From: Gemmatimonadota bacterium
Lineage (GTDB): Bacteria > Gemmatimonadota > Gemmatimonadetes > Gemmatimonadales > GWC2-71-9
Assembly: GCA_003220985.1 (NCBI GenBank)
Contig: QHTY01000195.1
Location: 1 to 9,723, forward strand
Direction: 5' to 3'
Length of the DNA: 9,723 nt
Part shown: in pieces, positions 1 through 7,725 of the stretch
Layout: each line of letters begins with the position of its first letter
Numbering within the stretch: position 1 is the stretch's first letter
Notes under the pieces: generated by a model
Told to the model about the DNA's origin: nothing
The model's input: the letters and a program-made list of their open reading frames with translations, nothing else
Databases searched by the model: none
Position numbers and translations under genes: made by a program

Positions 1-739
1 CGGGATCTCCCGATCCGCCGGGCTTGTCGCGCAACCATCGCTCGCCCTGGGACTCCGCGTCCACCGCCTCTCGCTCGAGGGCGGCGGCGTCCTGCACTAC
101 GAACTCGACGCCGCCTCGGCAGGAGAATTGTCCGAGACAGGCGCCGGTGGTCGACACCTCGGAGAGCAGGACCTCTGGGGGCAGGCCTCGTTCGTCCTCG
201 GACCAACACGTGTGCACGCAGGGCTGGTGCGGTACGTCTTCCGCGGCGACTCAGGCACCGGCGGGGTGGGCTCGGCTCGCAACACAACGGAGGTCTTCGC
301 GTCGCTCTCGACGACCAGCCGCTACCTCAACCCCACCGTGGAAGCGTGGTGGGATGTGGAGCGGGTCCGTGGAGCGTATCTGAAAGGGTCGGTCGACCTC
401 CCGGTTCTCGGATGGCCCTTTCCGCCGTACGCCTTCGTGTTCGTCCAGGGCGAACTGGGACTGAATGTCGGCCAGGGACCGAACCCCGCCCGACCCGCTG
501 AGCTTGCCAACTTCGCCACCCGGGGCATCACGCATGTCGGCCTGGGTCTGGGGACGGAAGTGCAACTGCGACGACTCTCCGGGATCGGATTGGCCACGCT
601 GGCCCTTGGCGTTCGGTCGCAACTGAATGTCGATGATGCCACGAAGTTCGACGGCCCGGCCCGCCGTCGGGACTTCGTCGTGTGGCTGTGGTCGGGGATC
701 ACCATGGTGCTGGGCGAAGCCAAGGGGAGCGTGCGGTGA
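1..739 (+). CDS. Probable outer-membrane beta-barrel protein, 3' part (5' end outside window)
   Basis: The frame is open from the left edge (first full codon at position 2) to the TGA at 737-739, giving 245 visible residues. No start with a Shine-Dalgarno site is visible, so the gene begins upstream of the window. I cannot name a family. The protein alternates polar and hydrophobic/aromatic residues in stretches of about 8-12 separated by Gly/Asn/Asp turns, as in transmembrane beta strands. Examples are the region around fragment residues 105-130 (SRYLNPTVEAWWDVERV, then GAYLKGSVDLPV) and the final strand before LGEAKGSVR. No enzymatic motif is visible. The stop overlaps the GTG start of the ceramidase gene, so the two are likely translationally coupled and may both act at the outer membrane or periplasm. 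A soluble beta-rich protein is the alternative. Confidence 0.6.
   Translation, partial: GISRSAGLVAQPSLALGLRVHRLSLEGGGVLHYELDAASAGELSETGAGGRHLGEQDLWGQASFVLGPTRVHAGLVRYVFRGDSGTGGVGSARNTTEVFASLSTTSRYLNPTVEAWWDVERVRGAYLKGSVDLPVLGWPFPPYAFVFVQGELGLNVGQGPNPARPAELANFATRGITHVGLGLGTEVQLRRLSGIGLATLALGVRSQLNVDDATKFDGPARRRDFVVWLWSGITMVLGEAKGSVR
722..729 (+). promoter_or_regulatory. Shine-Dalgarno site that sets the ceramidase start
   Basis: AAGGGGAG lies 6 nt before the GTG at 736. This supports 736 over the in-frame upstream candidate at 682, which would add 18 residues ahead of the signal peptide. It lies inside the last codons of the preceding gene, consistent with translational coupling through the GTGA overlap. 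Confidence 0.75.
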
Positions 740-2865
740 GCCGGCGCCGAGCGGTTTTGCTCCCGACTTCGGTCGTCCTGCTGGTGGCGTGCGGCGCTAC
801 GCGCCTGCGCGTGCCCGGGCTCCTCAGCCCCGCGCCAAGGCCCGGCACCGCGGCGTTGCTGCAGGCCGGGTTCGCCCGCGTCGATATCACGCCGCCGCCT
901 GGCGTCGGGCTGGCGGGCAACGGCCCCGAGGGTGCCCAGGCAGTCGGCTATCGGCTGCGACTGTATGCGCGCGTGCTCGTCCTGGCCGACGGCGGCGGCA
1001 ACCGCCTGGCTCTCGTCGTCGCAGATCTCCCCCTTAGCTCGTCCCTCCTGCACCGCCGCGTCGCGGCGCTGACCGCGCGGACGGACGGCATCGGCGTGGA
1101 TCGTCTCGTGATCGCGGTGACCCACACGCATGCGGGTCCGGGTCATTTCTTCGAAGCGACCGGATACAACGACGAGGGAAGCTCGGTCCTCGGCTACGAC
1201 CCTGTGATGGTCGATTCGCTCGCAGCGCGCATCGCGCGTGCCGTACATAACGCGGCGAAAGACCTGCGCCCGGCTCGCGTGGCGTGGGGGAGTCGGGCCG
1301 TCTGGGGTCAGACGCGCATTCGCAGTCTTCCCGCCATGCTGCGCAATATCCCCCTGCCCACCGCGCCGCCGGACGCGCCCGCCGGGTTGGCGCAGGAATA
1401 CCGGCTTGTGGATCCTGAGCTCGCCATGCTGCGCGTCGATCTCCGCGACGCCGCCAGCGGCGCGTTCCGGCCCGCCGGCGCCTTCAGCATCTTCGCCATG
1501 CACGGCACGGGCAACGCACCGTCCAACGACCTGCTCGACCCCGATATTCAGGGCCTCGTCGAGCGGCGATTGGAGCGGCACATCGACCGCGACGGAGGCT
1601 TCGTGCCCCGTGCCGTGTACCTGTTCGCGAACGGGGCCGAAGGCGACGTGTCGCCGGCGTGGCCGCCGCAGAGCCGCTGCGACGTTCCGACACTCGCCCC
1701 GCTCACCGCGGTCGCCGGCCCGTTCACGCCCACCTTGTGGGAGTGGCGCGCTCCGACCGCCACGCACTTGGCCTCCTGCAGGCACGCGGCGCGGGAAGCG
1801 ATCACCGTGATCGGGAAGAGCGTGGGGGACGGCGCGGTGGCATTGTTCGATGCGCTCGGAGCGACGTTGACCGACAGGCTGGAGTTGGGGCGTGCATTTG
1901 CGACGCTCGCGCTGCGCGACAGCGCGCGGGCACTCGGCATCTGCTCCGAGCCGGCCGTCGGCCTGAGCACATTGGTCGGCGCGGAGGACGCGCACACGCG
2001 CATCGATGGGTGGCAGCTGTTCGGTCTGTTCGACGTCGGCCTCAAGCAGGGCTCGCCCAACCCGGACGTACCGGGATGTCAGGGGCACAAGCGCCAACTC
2101 TTCGACGCAGCGTTCGGCGGCCTCCCCAACCATCTGTTCATCAGCGGGAACCTGCCCTCGTACGCACAAGTCACGGTGCTGCGCCTGGGGGATCGTGTCA
2201 TCGGCGCGGTCCCCGGAGAAGTGACGACGATGGCGGGAAGGCGGATGCGCGAGCAGATGCTGGCCAGCGCCCGCGAGGCCGGGCTGCCGGTGAGTGCGGC
2301 GCTCATCCTGGGTCACGCCAACGGCTATATCGAGTACATCACCACGGCCGAGGAATACACGGCGCAGTACTACGAGGGCGGCTCGACGATCTACGGACCT
2401 GGTGAGGCAGCGATGTTCGGGCGGGTGCTCGCCCGCCTCGCGGCTCGAGTATCCAACGGAGACAGTCTACCTCCGGGTGCGGCGCCACCACTGGATCTCG
2501 TCGTCGGCCACAAGCGGCACGTCGTCCCACGCCGGTCGTCCAACCACGTGCCGGCACCGCGGATCGAGCGGGTCTGGTGTTCGCGTGACACGCTGTACGC
2601 CTGGCTGCAGCTCGGCGGTGCAGCGGCGTGGCCGGTGGCCACCGGTGACGTGGCCGCGCAAGCGCGCGTGGAGATCGTGGTGAACGACGCGGCGCGCACC
2701 GTTGTGGGCTGGGACGACGATCCGGCGTTGGAGATGCGGTTGCGGTCGCGGCGCGGCGGCCTGGCGTGGTGGGAGCTGCGCTGGTCGGGCGCGGTCGGCC
2801 GGACGTATCGCGTCCGTATTCCCGAAGGGGTCGAGAGTGATCCGGTGAGGTGTTCCGTTCCGTAG
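736..2865 (+). CDS. Neutral/alkaline ceramidase family hydrolase, probable lipoprotein
   Basis: The 709-residue product matches the neutral/alkaline non-lysosomal ceramidase family, Zn-dependent amidases that split ceramide into sphingosine and fatty acid. The N-terminus has RRR, a hydrophobic stretch and an LVAC lipobox with Cys19, so it is probably a lipoprotein. The catalytic domain starts near residue 45 (GFARVDITPP). Family motifs appear in order: THTHAGPG (129-136, with His130/His132), AMHGTGN (254-260, with His256), NGAEGDVSPAW (299-309, with candidate nucleophile Ser306), VPGEVTTMAGRRM (492-504, with Glu495) and GHANGYIEYITTAEEY (526-541, with Tyr531 or Tyr534). These line up with the Zn ligands His97, His204, Glu411 and Tyr448 and nucleophile Ser274 described for the Pseudomonas aeruginosa enzyme; the pairing is my reading by motif, not an alignment. 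Residues from about 585 form the C-terminal beta domain. The start is GTG at 736, in a GTGA overlap with the barrel gene. The true substrate could be another N-acyl lipid. Confidence 0.88.
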   Translation: MSRRRAVLLPTSVVLLVACGATRLRVPGLLSPAPRPGTAALLQAGFARVDITPPPGVGLAGNGPEGAQAVGYRLRLYARVLVLADGGGNRLALVVADLPLSSSLLHRRVAALTARTDGIGVDRLVIAVTHTHAGPGHFFEATGYNDEGSSVLGYDPVMVDSLAARIARAVHNAAKDLRPARVAWGSRAVWGQTRIRSLPAMLRNIPLPTAPPDAPAGLAQEYRLVDPELAMLRVDLRDAASGAFRPAGAFSIFAMHGTGNAPSNDLLDPDIQGLVERRLERHIDRDGGFVPRAVYLFANGAEGDVSPAWPPQSRCDVPTLAPLTAVAGPFTPTLWEWRAPTATHLASCRHAAREAITVIGKSVGDGAVALFDALGATLTDRLELGRAFATLALRDSARALGICSEPAVGLSTLVGAEDAHTRIDGWQLFGLFDVGLKQGSPNPDVPGCQGHKRQLFDAAFGGLPNHLFISGNLPSYAQVTVLRLGDRVIGAVPGEVTTMAGRRMREQMLASAREAGLPVSAALILGHANGYIEYITTAEEYTAQYYEGGSTIYGPGEAAMFGRVLARLAARVSNGDSLPPGAAPPLDLVVGHKRHVVPRRSSNHVPAPRIERVWCSRDTLYAWLQLGGAAAWPVATGDVAAQARVEIVVNDAARTVVGWDDDPALEMRLRSRRGGLAWWELRWSGAVGRTYRVRIPEGVESDPVRCSVP

Positions 2866-2871
2866 TCAGGG

Positions 2872-5295
2872 TTACTGCGGGGTCTCGTTACCGATGAGGT
2901 CTTCGCGCTCGTGCTGTGGCGCGCGCCCGAACAACCAGGTGACGCTCACCAGCAATCCCCGGATTACGCGGCGCCGATCCGAGATCTGGAAAAACCGCGG
3001 GTCGATCGTCGTCGAGCTTTCGCGCGAAGTGTTGAGAGGGTCGATCACGCGCAGCGTCACGCCCACCCGATCGTTCTCGAGTTTCTTTCGCGCTGCAAGC
3101 GTGAACCGCGTCCGGCTTGCGACCCGGCCTTGCTCGACGGTCAGCGGCGCCTGATAGCTCAGGAGCATCTGGAGATCGAGGGTCGGCGAGACCCGGAATG
3201 ACGCGTTCGTCCGGGCCGTCCAGCCGAACGTCTTCGCGGAAAGGCCCGGGCCCAGATTGGCGGCGTTACTGACTTGCCGGAAGGCGCTCGCACTCGCGAA
3301 TCCGCTCAACCGTCCCCCGCTCAGCGCGATAGTAGCGTCGGCCCCATAGGCGTCGCTGGTCGCGACGTTGGCAAACGTCCGCGTCATGACGCCCGTGCTG
3401 TCCAGCGACCGAATCGTGCGCACGGCATTGAGGGTGTGCCGCAAGAAGGGGGTGAGCTGCATCGTCATCGCGCCCGCCGTGCGCTGCAAGCCGAGCTCGA
3501 GCGCGTGGATATACTCGGGCTTCAGATAAGGATTGCCGCGCGAGATGTTCAGTGGGTCGAGATAATGCGGTGTCGGATCGATCAGATCGGTGTCGTCCGG
3601 ACGGCGGATGCGCGTCGAGTAGCTCAGCTTCACCTGACGCGTATCATCGATGTTGTAGGCGATGAGCCCACTCGGGAACACGCTGTTGTACGGGTTGTCG
3701 TACGTCGCGCCCGTCGTTTGCAGGTGAAAGTGTGTCGTGGCGCGCTCGACACGGACGCCAGCCTGGAGCAGAACCTTGCCGCGCTGCGCGTCGAGAATCC
3801 CGTAGGCGGCGTGGACGATCTGGTGGTACGTGAAATCGCTGATGCGGGTGGAATCGGGCACGTACGTCGCTTGTGCGGTGTCGAAGACCTCGGTCCGCAG
3901 GGTCGTGTGAAAGCGCTGCACCGATCCGCGATATCCGGTTTCGAGACGCAGCAGACCCGAGAGCGGCCGCACGTAGTCGAGTTTCAGCGAGTTCTCGTCT
4001 GGATGCTCCCAGCCAACCTGGCTCTCCAGCGCCGACGTGTCGCGCGGCGTGCCGTCCGGCGCGAGCGTGCGCGCGACGATGGCGCTGGGCCCGCCCTCGC
4101 GCGCCCGCACGACGCGGAGCTCGCTCGACAGCTTGTGACCCTTCTGCGCGAAGCCGTGTTTGTACGCGAGCGTCGTCTCGAAATTGAACTCGTGGTTCGT
4201 GCCCCGGGTGAACCGGTCGCTGAGCCCCGTGAGCGCGCGCGCCGAGTCCAGATCACGGTACAGAAGCCCGTACGTCTCCGCCTCGGTGCGCGTGCTGTAG
4301 TCCACGTCCGCCGACAGCTCGTCCTGCCGGCTGAGTTGATAGCCGGCGCTCCCGGTGAGCGTGTGCGCGAGAGGCACCTGCGTGCGCAGCCCCGCTTCCT
4401 CGAGATAGGTCAGCGGCGCCTCGTAGGTGTTGGCGCGAAAGATCGTGTCGCGCCGCGGCCGGTTATCCCGCAGGAAGCCGTAGCTGCCATAGAGCGACAG
4501 CGGACCGCGTTCGTAGCCGAGGTTGCCCCCCACGTCCACGTGGCCAGTTGTGCCGCCACCGATCGTGAGTCCGCCGCTCCGCGTTTCATCCGCATGCTTC
4601 TTCAGCACGATGTTGATGATCCCCGCCACGCCTTCGGGGTTTTCGCGTGCCGACGGGTTGGAAACGACCTCGACCTTGTCCACCATGTCGGCCGGCAGCT
4701 GTGCGAGGTAGTTGCCGAGCTGCGCGGGCTTCAGCGGGCTGGGTCGGCCGTTGATCTGGAGGACCACGTCGGTGTTGCCGCGCAGGCTCACGACGTTGTC
4801 GATGTCCACGTCCACGGCCGGCACATTGCGCAGCACGTCGAGCGCGGTGCCGCCGCGGGTGGTGGGCATGTCGCGGACGGCGTAGGTGGTACGGTCGGGA
4901 GCCAGCTCCACGTCGCGCTTCTGGCCCGTCACCTGCAGCGGCTGCAACACGATCGCCGCCGCCGTGAGCGCCACGGATCCCAGGTCGACGCTCGGCGATG
5001 CCGCGCTGATTTCGACGGGGAGGACCCGCGGCGTGTACCCCAGTGCGAGGACGCGGACTCGATAGCGAGCGGGAGGAAGGTCCTGAATGTGGAAGCCGCC
5101 GTCCGCGTCGGTGGACGCGTGGGCGCGCACTCCACCAGCGGAGTCCATCACTTCCACCGTGGCGATGCCGATCGGCGTCCTGCCGGCGGCACTCACCACG
5201 CGGCCGCGGATTTCGCGGCTGTCCTGTGCGACCGCCACGGACTGGGTCGCGAGGATCAACAGTATCCCATGCGCGAGGGAGCGGGGCGCGATCAT
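2872..5295 (-). CDS. TonB-dependent-receptor-like outer-membrane protein
   Basis: The 807-residue product begins with a signal peptide (MIAPRSLAHGILLILATQ; likely cut after AVAQ, residue 24). A carboxypeptidase-regulatory-like beta-sandwich follows at about 28-110, with IRGRVV, the TDADGGFHIQDLPPARYRV stretch and LGYTPR. A plug domain spans about 118-235, with the typical LDVLRNVPAVDVD, VSLRGNTDVVLQINGRP, DMVDKVEVVSNPSA and EGVAGIINIVLKK. The remainder (about 240-795) is a barrel rich in aromatic beta strands (for example YGSYGFLRDN and VKLSYSTRIRRPDD), ending in VSVTWLFG plus a charged tail. Such proteins import substrates too large for porins using TonB energy; the substrate cannot be read from sequence, and I see no clear TonB box. 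The ATG at 5293-5295 is preceded by only a weak GAGG, 2 nt away. It is divergent from the kinase gene and ends 6 bp from the convergent ceramidase stop. Confidence 0.9.
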   Translation of the reverse strand: MIAPRSLAHGILLILATQSVAVAQDSREIRGRVVSAAGRTPIGIATVEVMDSAGGVRAHASTDADGGFHIQDLPPARYRVRVLALGYTPRVLPVEISAASPSVDLGSVALTAAAIVLQPLQVTGQKRDVELAPDRTTYAVRDMPTTRGGTALDVLRNVPAVDVDIDNVVSLRGNTDVVLQINGRPSPLKPAQLGNYLAQLPADMVDKVEVVSNPSARENPEGVAGIINIVLKKHADETRSGGLTIGGGTTGHVDVGGNLGYERGPLSLYGSYGFLRDNRPRRDTIFRANTYEAPLTYLEEAGLRTQVPLAHTLTGSAGYQLSRQDELSADVDYSTRTEAETYGLLYRDLDSARALTGLSDRFTRGTNHEFNFETTLAYKHGFAQKGHKLSSELRVVRAREGGPSAIVARTLAPDGTPRDTSALESQVGWEHPDENSLKLDYVRPLSGLLRLETGYRGSVQRFHTTLRTEVFDTAQATYVPDSTRISDFTYHQIVHAAYGILDAQRGKVLLQAGVRVERATTHFHLQTTGATYDNPYNSVFPSGLIAYNIDDTRQVKLSYSTRIRRPDDTDLIDPTPHYLDPLNISRGNPYLKPEYIHALELGLQRTAGAMTMQLTPFLRHTLNAVRTIRSLDSTGVMTRTFANVATSDAYGADATIALSGGRLSGFASASAFRQVSNAANLGPGLSAKTFGWTARTNASFRVSPTLDLQMLLSYQAPLTVEQGRVASRTRFTLAARKKLENDRVGVTLRVIDPLNTSRESSTTIDPRFFQISDRRRVIRGLLVSVTWLFGRAPQHEREDLIGNETPQ

Positions 5296-5334
5296 GGCCT
5301 CATAAAAGTAGATGGCGCACCTTACTGCTAGATG

Positions 5335-5349
5335 ACAACGCTACGTTGT
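5335..5349. promoter_or_regulatory. Candidate operator: 6+6 bp dyad between divergent genes
   Basis: ACAACG-CTA-CGTTGT is a perfect inverted repeat with 6 bp arms and a 3 bp spacer. It extends to TGACAACGCTACGTTGTGA with one mismatched pair and one further matched pair. It sits in the 119 bp region between the receptor start (5295, minus) and the kinase start (5415, plus), about 40 and 65 bp from the two start codons, where promoters are expected. Size and symmetry suit a dimeric regulator. I find no convincing -35/-10 pair on either strand. A second weaker inverted repeat, GGCGTT (5362-5367) with AACGCC (5379-5384), lies in the kinase leader. Confidence 0.35.
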
Positions 5350-5414
5350 GAAACGAAAGGGGGCGTTAGCCTGCTCGAAACGCCGCGGGGCTGTGCTCGT
5401 AGGACGAGACACAC

Positions 5415-6956
5415 ATGACCGCGCCGATCAGCGCCGAATTCCTGGCCCTCCAGGAGTTGCTTGCCGGCCGCTATTCGATCGAGCGCGAGCTCGGGCGAGG
5501 CGGTATGGGGATCGTGCTGCTCGCCCGTGATGTGGCGCTCGACCGCCCGGTCGCGATCAAGCTGCTCCCGCCGCACCTCGCGGCGCGCCCCGACGAACGG
5601 GACCGGTTTCTGCAAGAGGCGCGGACCGCCGCCGGCCTCGCGCATCCCAATATCGTGCCGATTCATCTCGTCGAGGCACGCGGTGAGCTCGTGTTCTTCG
5701 TGATGGGCTTCGTGGACGGCGAGACACTGCGCGATCGCGTGGAGCGAGCCGGCCCGCTCCCGCCGCGCCTCGCGACGAAGCTGCTGCAGGAAGTGGCGTG
5801 GGCGCTGGGCGCCGCACATCAACGCGGCGTGATTCACCGGGACGTGAAGCCTGACAACATCATGATCGAGCGCGCGACGGAGCGCGCAGTCGTCACCGAC
5901 TTCGGGATCGCGCTGGGCAGACGCGCGGCCGAAACCGGGGGCGGCGCAATCACCGGGACGGCGCGCTACATGAGCCCCGAACAGGCGTGCGGCGAGCGGG
6001 TGGACGCGCGCAGCGACCTCTACTCTCTGGGTGCGACGTTCTTCTACGCCCTCACCGGCCGCGCACCATTCGAAGCTGCAAACGTGCCCGCGATCCTCAC
6101 GAAACACGTCTACGAGCCCGCGCCTCTGGTCCAGGCGCTCCGGCCCGAAGTGCCCGCAAAACTTGGCGCCGTGGTCGACCGCCTGCTCCGCAAAACGCCG
6201 CCGGAGCGGTTTCAGACGGCGGACGATCTCGCGCGGGTCGCGGGCGAGCTGCGGGGCCGGGACTTTCGCGCCCCGCCGCTGCTGCGCGCCTTCGTGCGGA
6301 ACGCGCAAGTCTCCACCCTGGTCCTGTTGACGTCGGTGCTGGCTGGGAGAGGGATGGGGATAATCGGCGCGATCCTCCTCTTTCAACTGGTCGTGGTGGC
6401 GCGCCGACTCTTGAAGGACGGCTACACGTTCGACGACATCCGGGCGGCCTTGCTTGCCGAACGCCAGGTGCAGCAGGAGGAGGACGAAGTCATCAAGCGG
6501 CGCCGCTGGTTCCTGCGGCTGGACTCGTTGTGGTACCGGATCTGGGCCGGAAGAGCCGGACGCTCGTTCTTCTGGCTCGCTGGGTGGGGCCTCAAGGCGA
6601 CTGCACGCGCGGCCCTGCCCTCCGTCGAGCCGACCGAGCTCGTGCTGGGACGCTCGGCGCTCGCCGTGTATAAGGCGCTGCCGGACGCGGAGCGGCGGCA
6701 GGCGCGCGACCTCCCGGCCGTGCTCGAGCGATTGGAGACTGGGGCAGAGGCACTGCGGGCACGGGGCGACACGGGTGAATCGCTCACCGAAGCCGTGGCC
6801 GCGCTCGAACACCTGCGCCTTGCCCTCGTGAAGCGGCAGTCCGGCATGGGGTCGCCCTCCGATCTGACGCTCGTGCTCGAGCGTGCCCGGGCGATCGGGG
6901 ACCACGTCGACCGCCGGCTGGCGGCGGCGGCTGAAGTGCAGGCGCTCCTCGAGTAG
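5415..6956 (+). CDS. Membrane-associated Ser/Thr protein kinase (Hanks/PknB type)
   Basis: The 513-residue protein has a complete kinase domain at about 20-280. Visible motifs are the glycine loop GRGGMG (27-32), VAIK with Lys49, the helix-C Glu68 in FLQEAR, HRDVKPDN (141-148, catalytic Asp143), DFG (162-164), GTARYMSPEQ (181-190) and DARSDLYSLG (197-206). All key residues are present, and Arg142 makes it an RD-type kinase likely controlled by activation-loop phosphorylation. A hydrophobic stretch at about 299-329, split by GRGMG, could be one membrane span or a tight hairpin. The remaining 180 residues carry no sensor I recognise (no PASTA, WD40 or TPR). They include a Glu-rich probable helix (346-360), a basic/aromatic patch (361-390) and an Ala/Leu/Arg-rich helical tail. 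A cytoplasmic kinase anchored at the inner membrane is inferred. The ATG at 5415 has a modest upstream AGGA (5401-5404). The gene probably stands alone, divergent from the receptor. Confidence 0.93.
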   Translation: MTAPISAEFLALQELLAGRYSIERELGRGGMGIVLLARDVALDRPVAIKLLPPHLAARPDERDRFLQEARTAAGLAHPNIVPIHLVEARGELVFFVMGFVDGETLRDRVERAGPLPPRLATKLLQEVAWALGAAHQRGVIHRDVKPDNIMIERATERAVVTDFGIALGRRAAETGGGAITGTARYMSPEQACGERVDARSDLYSLGATFFYALTGRAPFEAANVPAILTKHVYEPAPLVQALRPEVPAKLGAVVDRLLRKTPPERFQTADDLARVAGELRGRDFRAPPLLRAFVRNAQVSTLVLLTSVLAGRGMGIIGAILLFQLVVVARRLLKDGYTFDDIRAALLAERQVQQEEDEVIKRRRWFLRLDSLWYRIWAGRAGRSFFWLAGWGLKATARAALPSVEPTELVLGRSALAVYKALPDAERRQARDLPAVLERLETGAEALRARGDTGESLTEAVAALEHLRLALVKRQSGMGSPSDLTLVLERARAIGDHVDRRLAAAAEVQALLE

Positions 6957-6963
6957 ACGGAGT

Positions 6964-7034
6964 GTAGCCCGTCGGCTGAAGCCGCGGCTCGGCCACTACG
7001 CGAGCCCTTAAGGGCTCACGCCTTCGCCGAGCCG
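6964..7034. repeat. REP-like nested palindromes between kinase and sigma genes
   Basis: Just after the kinase stop comes GTAG (6964-6967), then a small hairpin CGGCT-GA-AGCCG (6973-6984). Next is a 9 bp stem CGGCTCGGC (6985-6993) with GCCGAGCCG (7026-7034), which encloses the perfect 16 bp palindrome GAGCCCTTAAGGGCTC (7002-7017; extended to 6999-7020 with one mismatch). A GTAG-type tetranucleotide ahead of a short GC hairpin is a known feature of REP elements tied to RAYT transposases, and such a transposase lies about 1.5 kb downstream. There is no T-tract, so it is not a classic terminator, although it could slow transcription leaving the kinase gene. In the rest of 6957-7152 I see no gene and no convincing promoter. 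Confidence 0.5.
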
Positions 7035-7152
7035 GCGTTTCAACGCACGGAAAACACGCAAGCCGGAGGGCTCTCGCTCCTCGAACCAATCCGTTACCCC
7101 CTGCCGCGCGTACTGTTTGCACTGGTTGTGAATCGCCACCACTTTCGAGACC

Positions 7153-7725
7153 GTGGACCGGCCACTCGTTGAGCGCATGGCCGCCGGCGACGAGCGCGCC
7201 CTGGGCGAGCTGTACGACCGCCATGGGAGCACCGTCTACGCCCTGGCGCGCGCAATCGTCGGGGAACGCGCGGACACGGAAGAAGTCGTCGCGGATGCGT
7301 TTGGCCAGGCGTGGCGCACGGCCGGCCAGTTCGACCCCGCGCGCGGCAGTGTCACCGCCTGGCTCGCGACGATCACCCGCACGCGCGCGCTCGATCTCGT
7401 GCGCGCGCGCGGGCGACGGTCCAAAGTGCTGGCGCGCGCCGCACAAGAGAGCGACGCCGGCTTCGCCACGCCGCTCGCCTCGAGCGACGCGCCCGATCGC
7501 GACGTCGAGCGACAGGAGACGCGGCAGCTCGTGACGCGATCGCTGGGCGAGCTCCCGGAAGCGCAGCGCCGCGTCATCGAGCTCGCCTACTTCGGCGGAC
7601 TTTCGCACAGCGAGATCGCCGCCGAGCTTAAGGAGCCGCTGGGAACGGTGAAGACCAGGCTGCGGGCTGCCATGGAGAAGCTCCGCGATGCGCTCAGCCC
7701 GCGGATCCGGCAGGTGGAGCCATGA
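7153..7725 (+). CDS. ECF-type RNA polymerase sigma factor (SigK-like)
   Basis: The 190-residue product has the two-domain layout of ECF sigma factors. Region 2 spans about 15-86 and includes ALGELYDRHGSTVYALA, the DTEEVVADAFGQAWR stretch and the WLATITRTRALDLVRAR helix that contacts the -10 element. After a variable linker (about 90-120), region 4 (125-178) contains LGELPEAQRRVIELAYFGGL and the helix-turn-helix SHSEIAAELKEPLGTVKTRL that reads the -35 element. The start is GTG at 7153, the first conventional start after the in-frame TGA at 7129. The ATG at 7177 is possible but would remove conserved N-terminal residues; neither has a strong ribosome site. Its stop overlaps the anti-sigma ATG (ATGA), which fits co-expression in fixed ratio. 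Such factors usually activate their own operon, but I could not identify a promoter with correct spacing upstream. Confidence 0.92.
   Translation: MDRPLVERMAAGDERALGELYDRHGSTVYALARAIVGERADTEEVVADAFGQAWRTAGQFDPARGSVTAWLATITRTRALDLVRARGRRSKVLARAAQESDAGFATPLASSDAPDRDVERQETRQLVTRSLGELPEAQRRVIELAYFGGLSHSEIAAELKEPLGTVKTRLRAAMEKLRDALSPRIRQVEP

Noticed and set aside
322..2316. 664-residue open frame on the minus strand opposite the barrel and ceramidase genes
   Set aside because: It is rich in Arg/Gln/Gly/Pro with no domain or motif. The plus strand here has complete ceramidase motifs, so this is a high-GC antisense shadow.
3274..5331. 685-residue open frame on the plus strand opposite the receptor gene
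   Set aside because: Composition is dominated by Arg/Val/Gly/His without recognisable domains, and the minus strand encodes a full TonB-dependent-receptor layout.
5305..5338. TTGTCA and TACTTT on the minus strand as a promoter for the receptor gene
   Set aside because: The distance between them exceeds 20 bases and the second box matches the -10 consensus poorly.
5328..6905. 525-residue open frame on the minus strand opposite the kinase gene
   Set aside because: No family motifs, while the plus strand has every Ser/Thr kinase motif in order.
7083..7112. GAACC followed by CGTA as a possible ECF-type autoregulated promoter for the sigma gene
   Set aside because: The two elements are about 21 bases apart, longer than the roughly 16-17 usual for such promoters, and each is short enough to occur by chance.
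7381..7412. Alternating CG runs in the sigma gene as a Z-DNA-forming or regulatory element
   Set aside because: They encode conserved Arg/Ala/Leu residues of region 2 in a high-GC gene, so codon use explains them.
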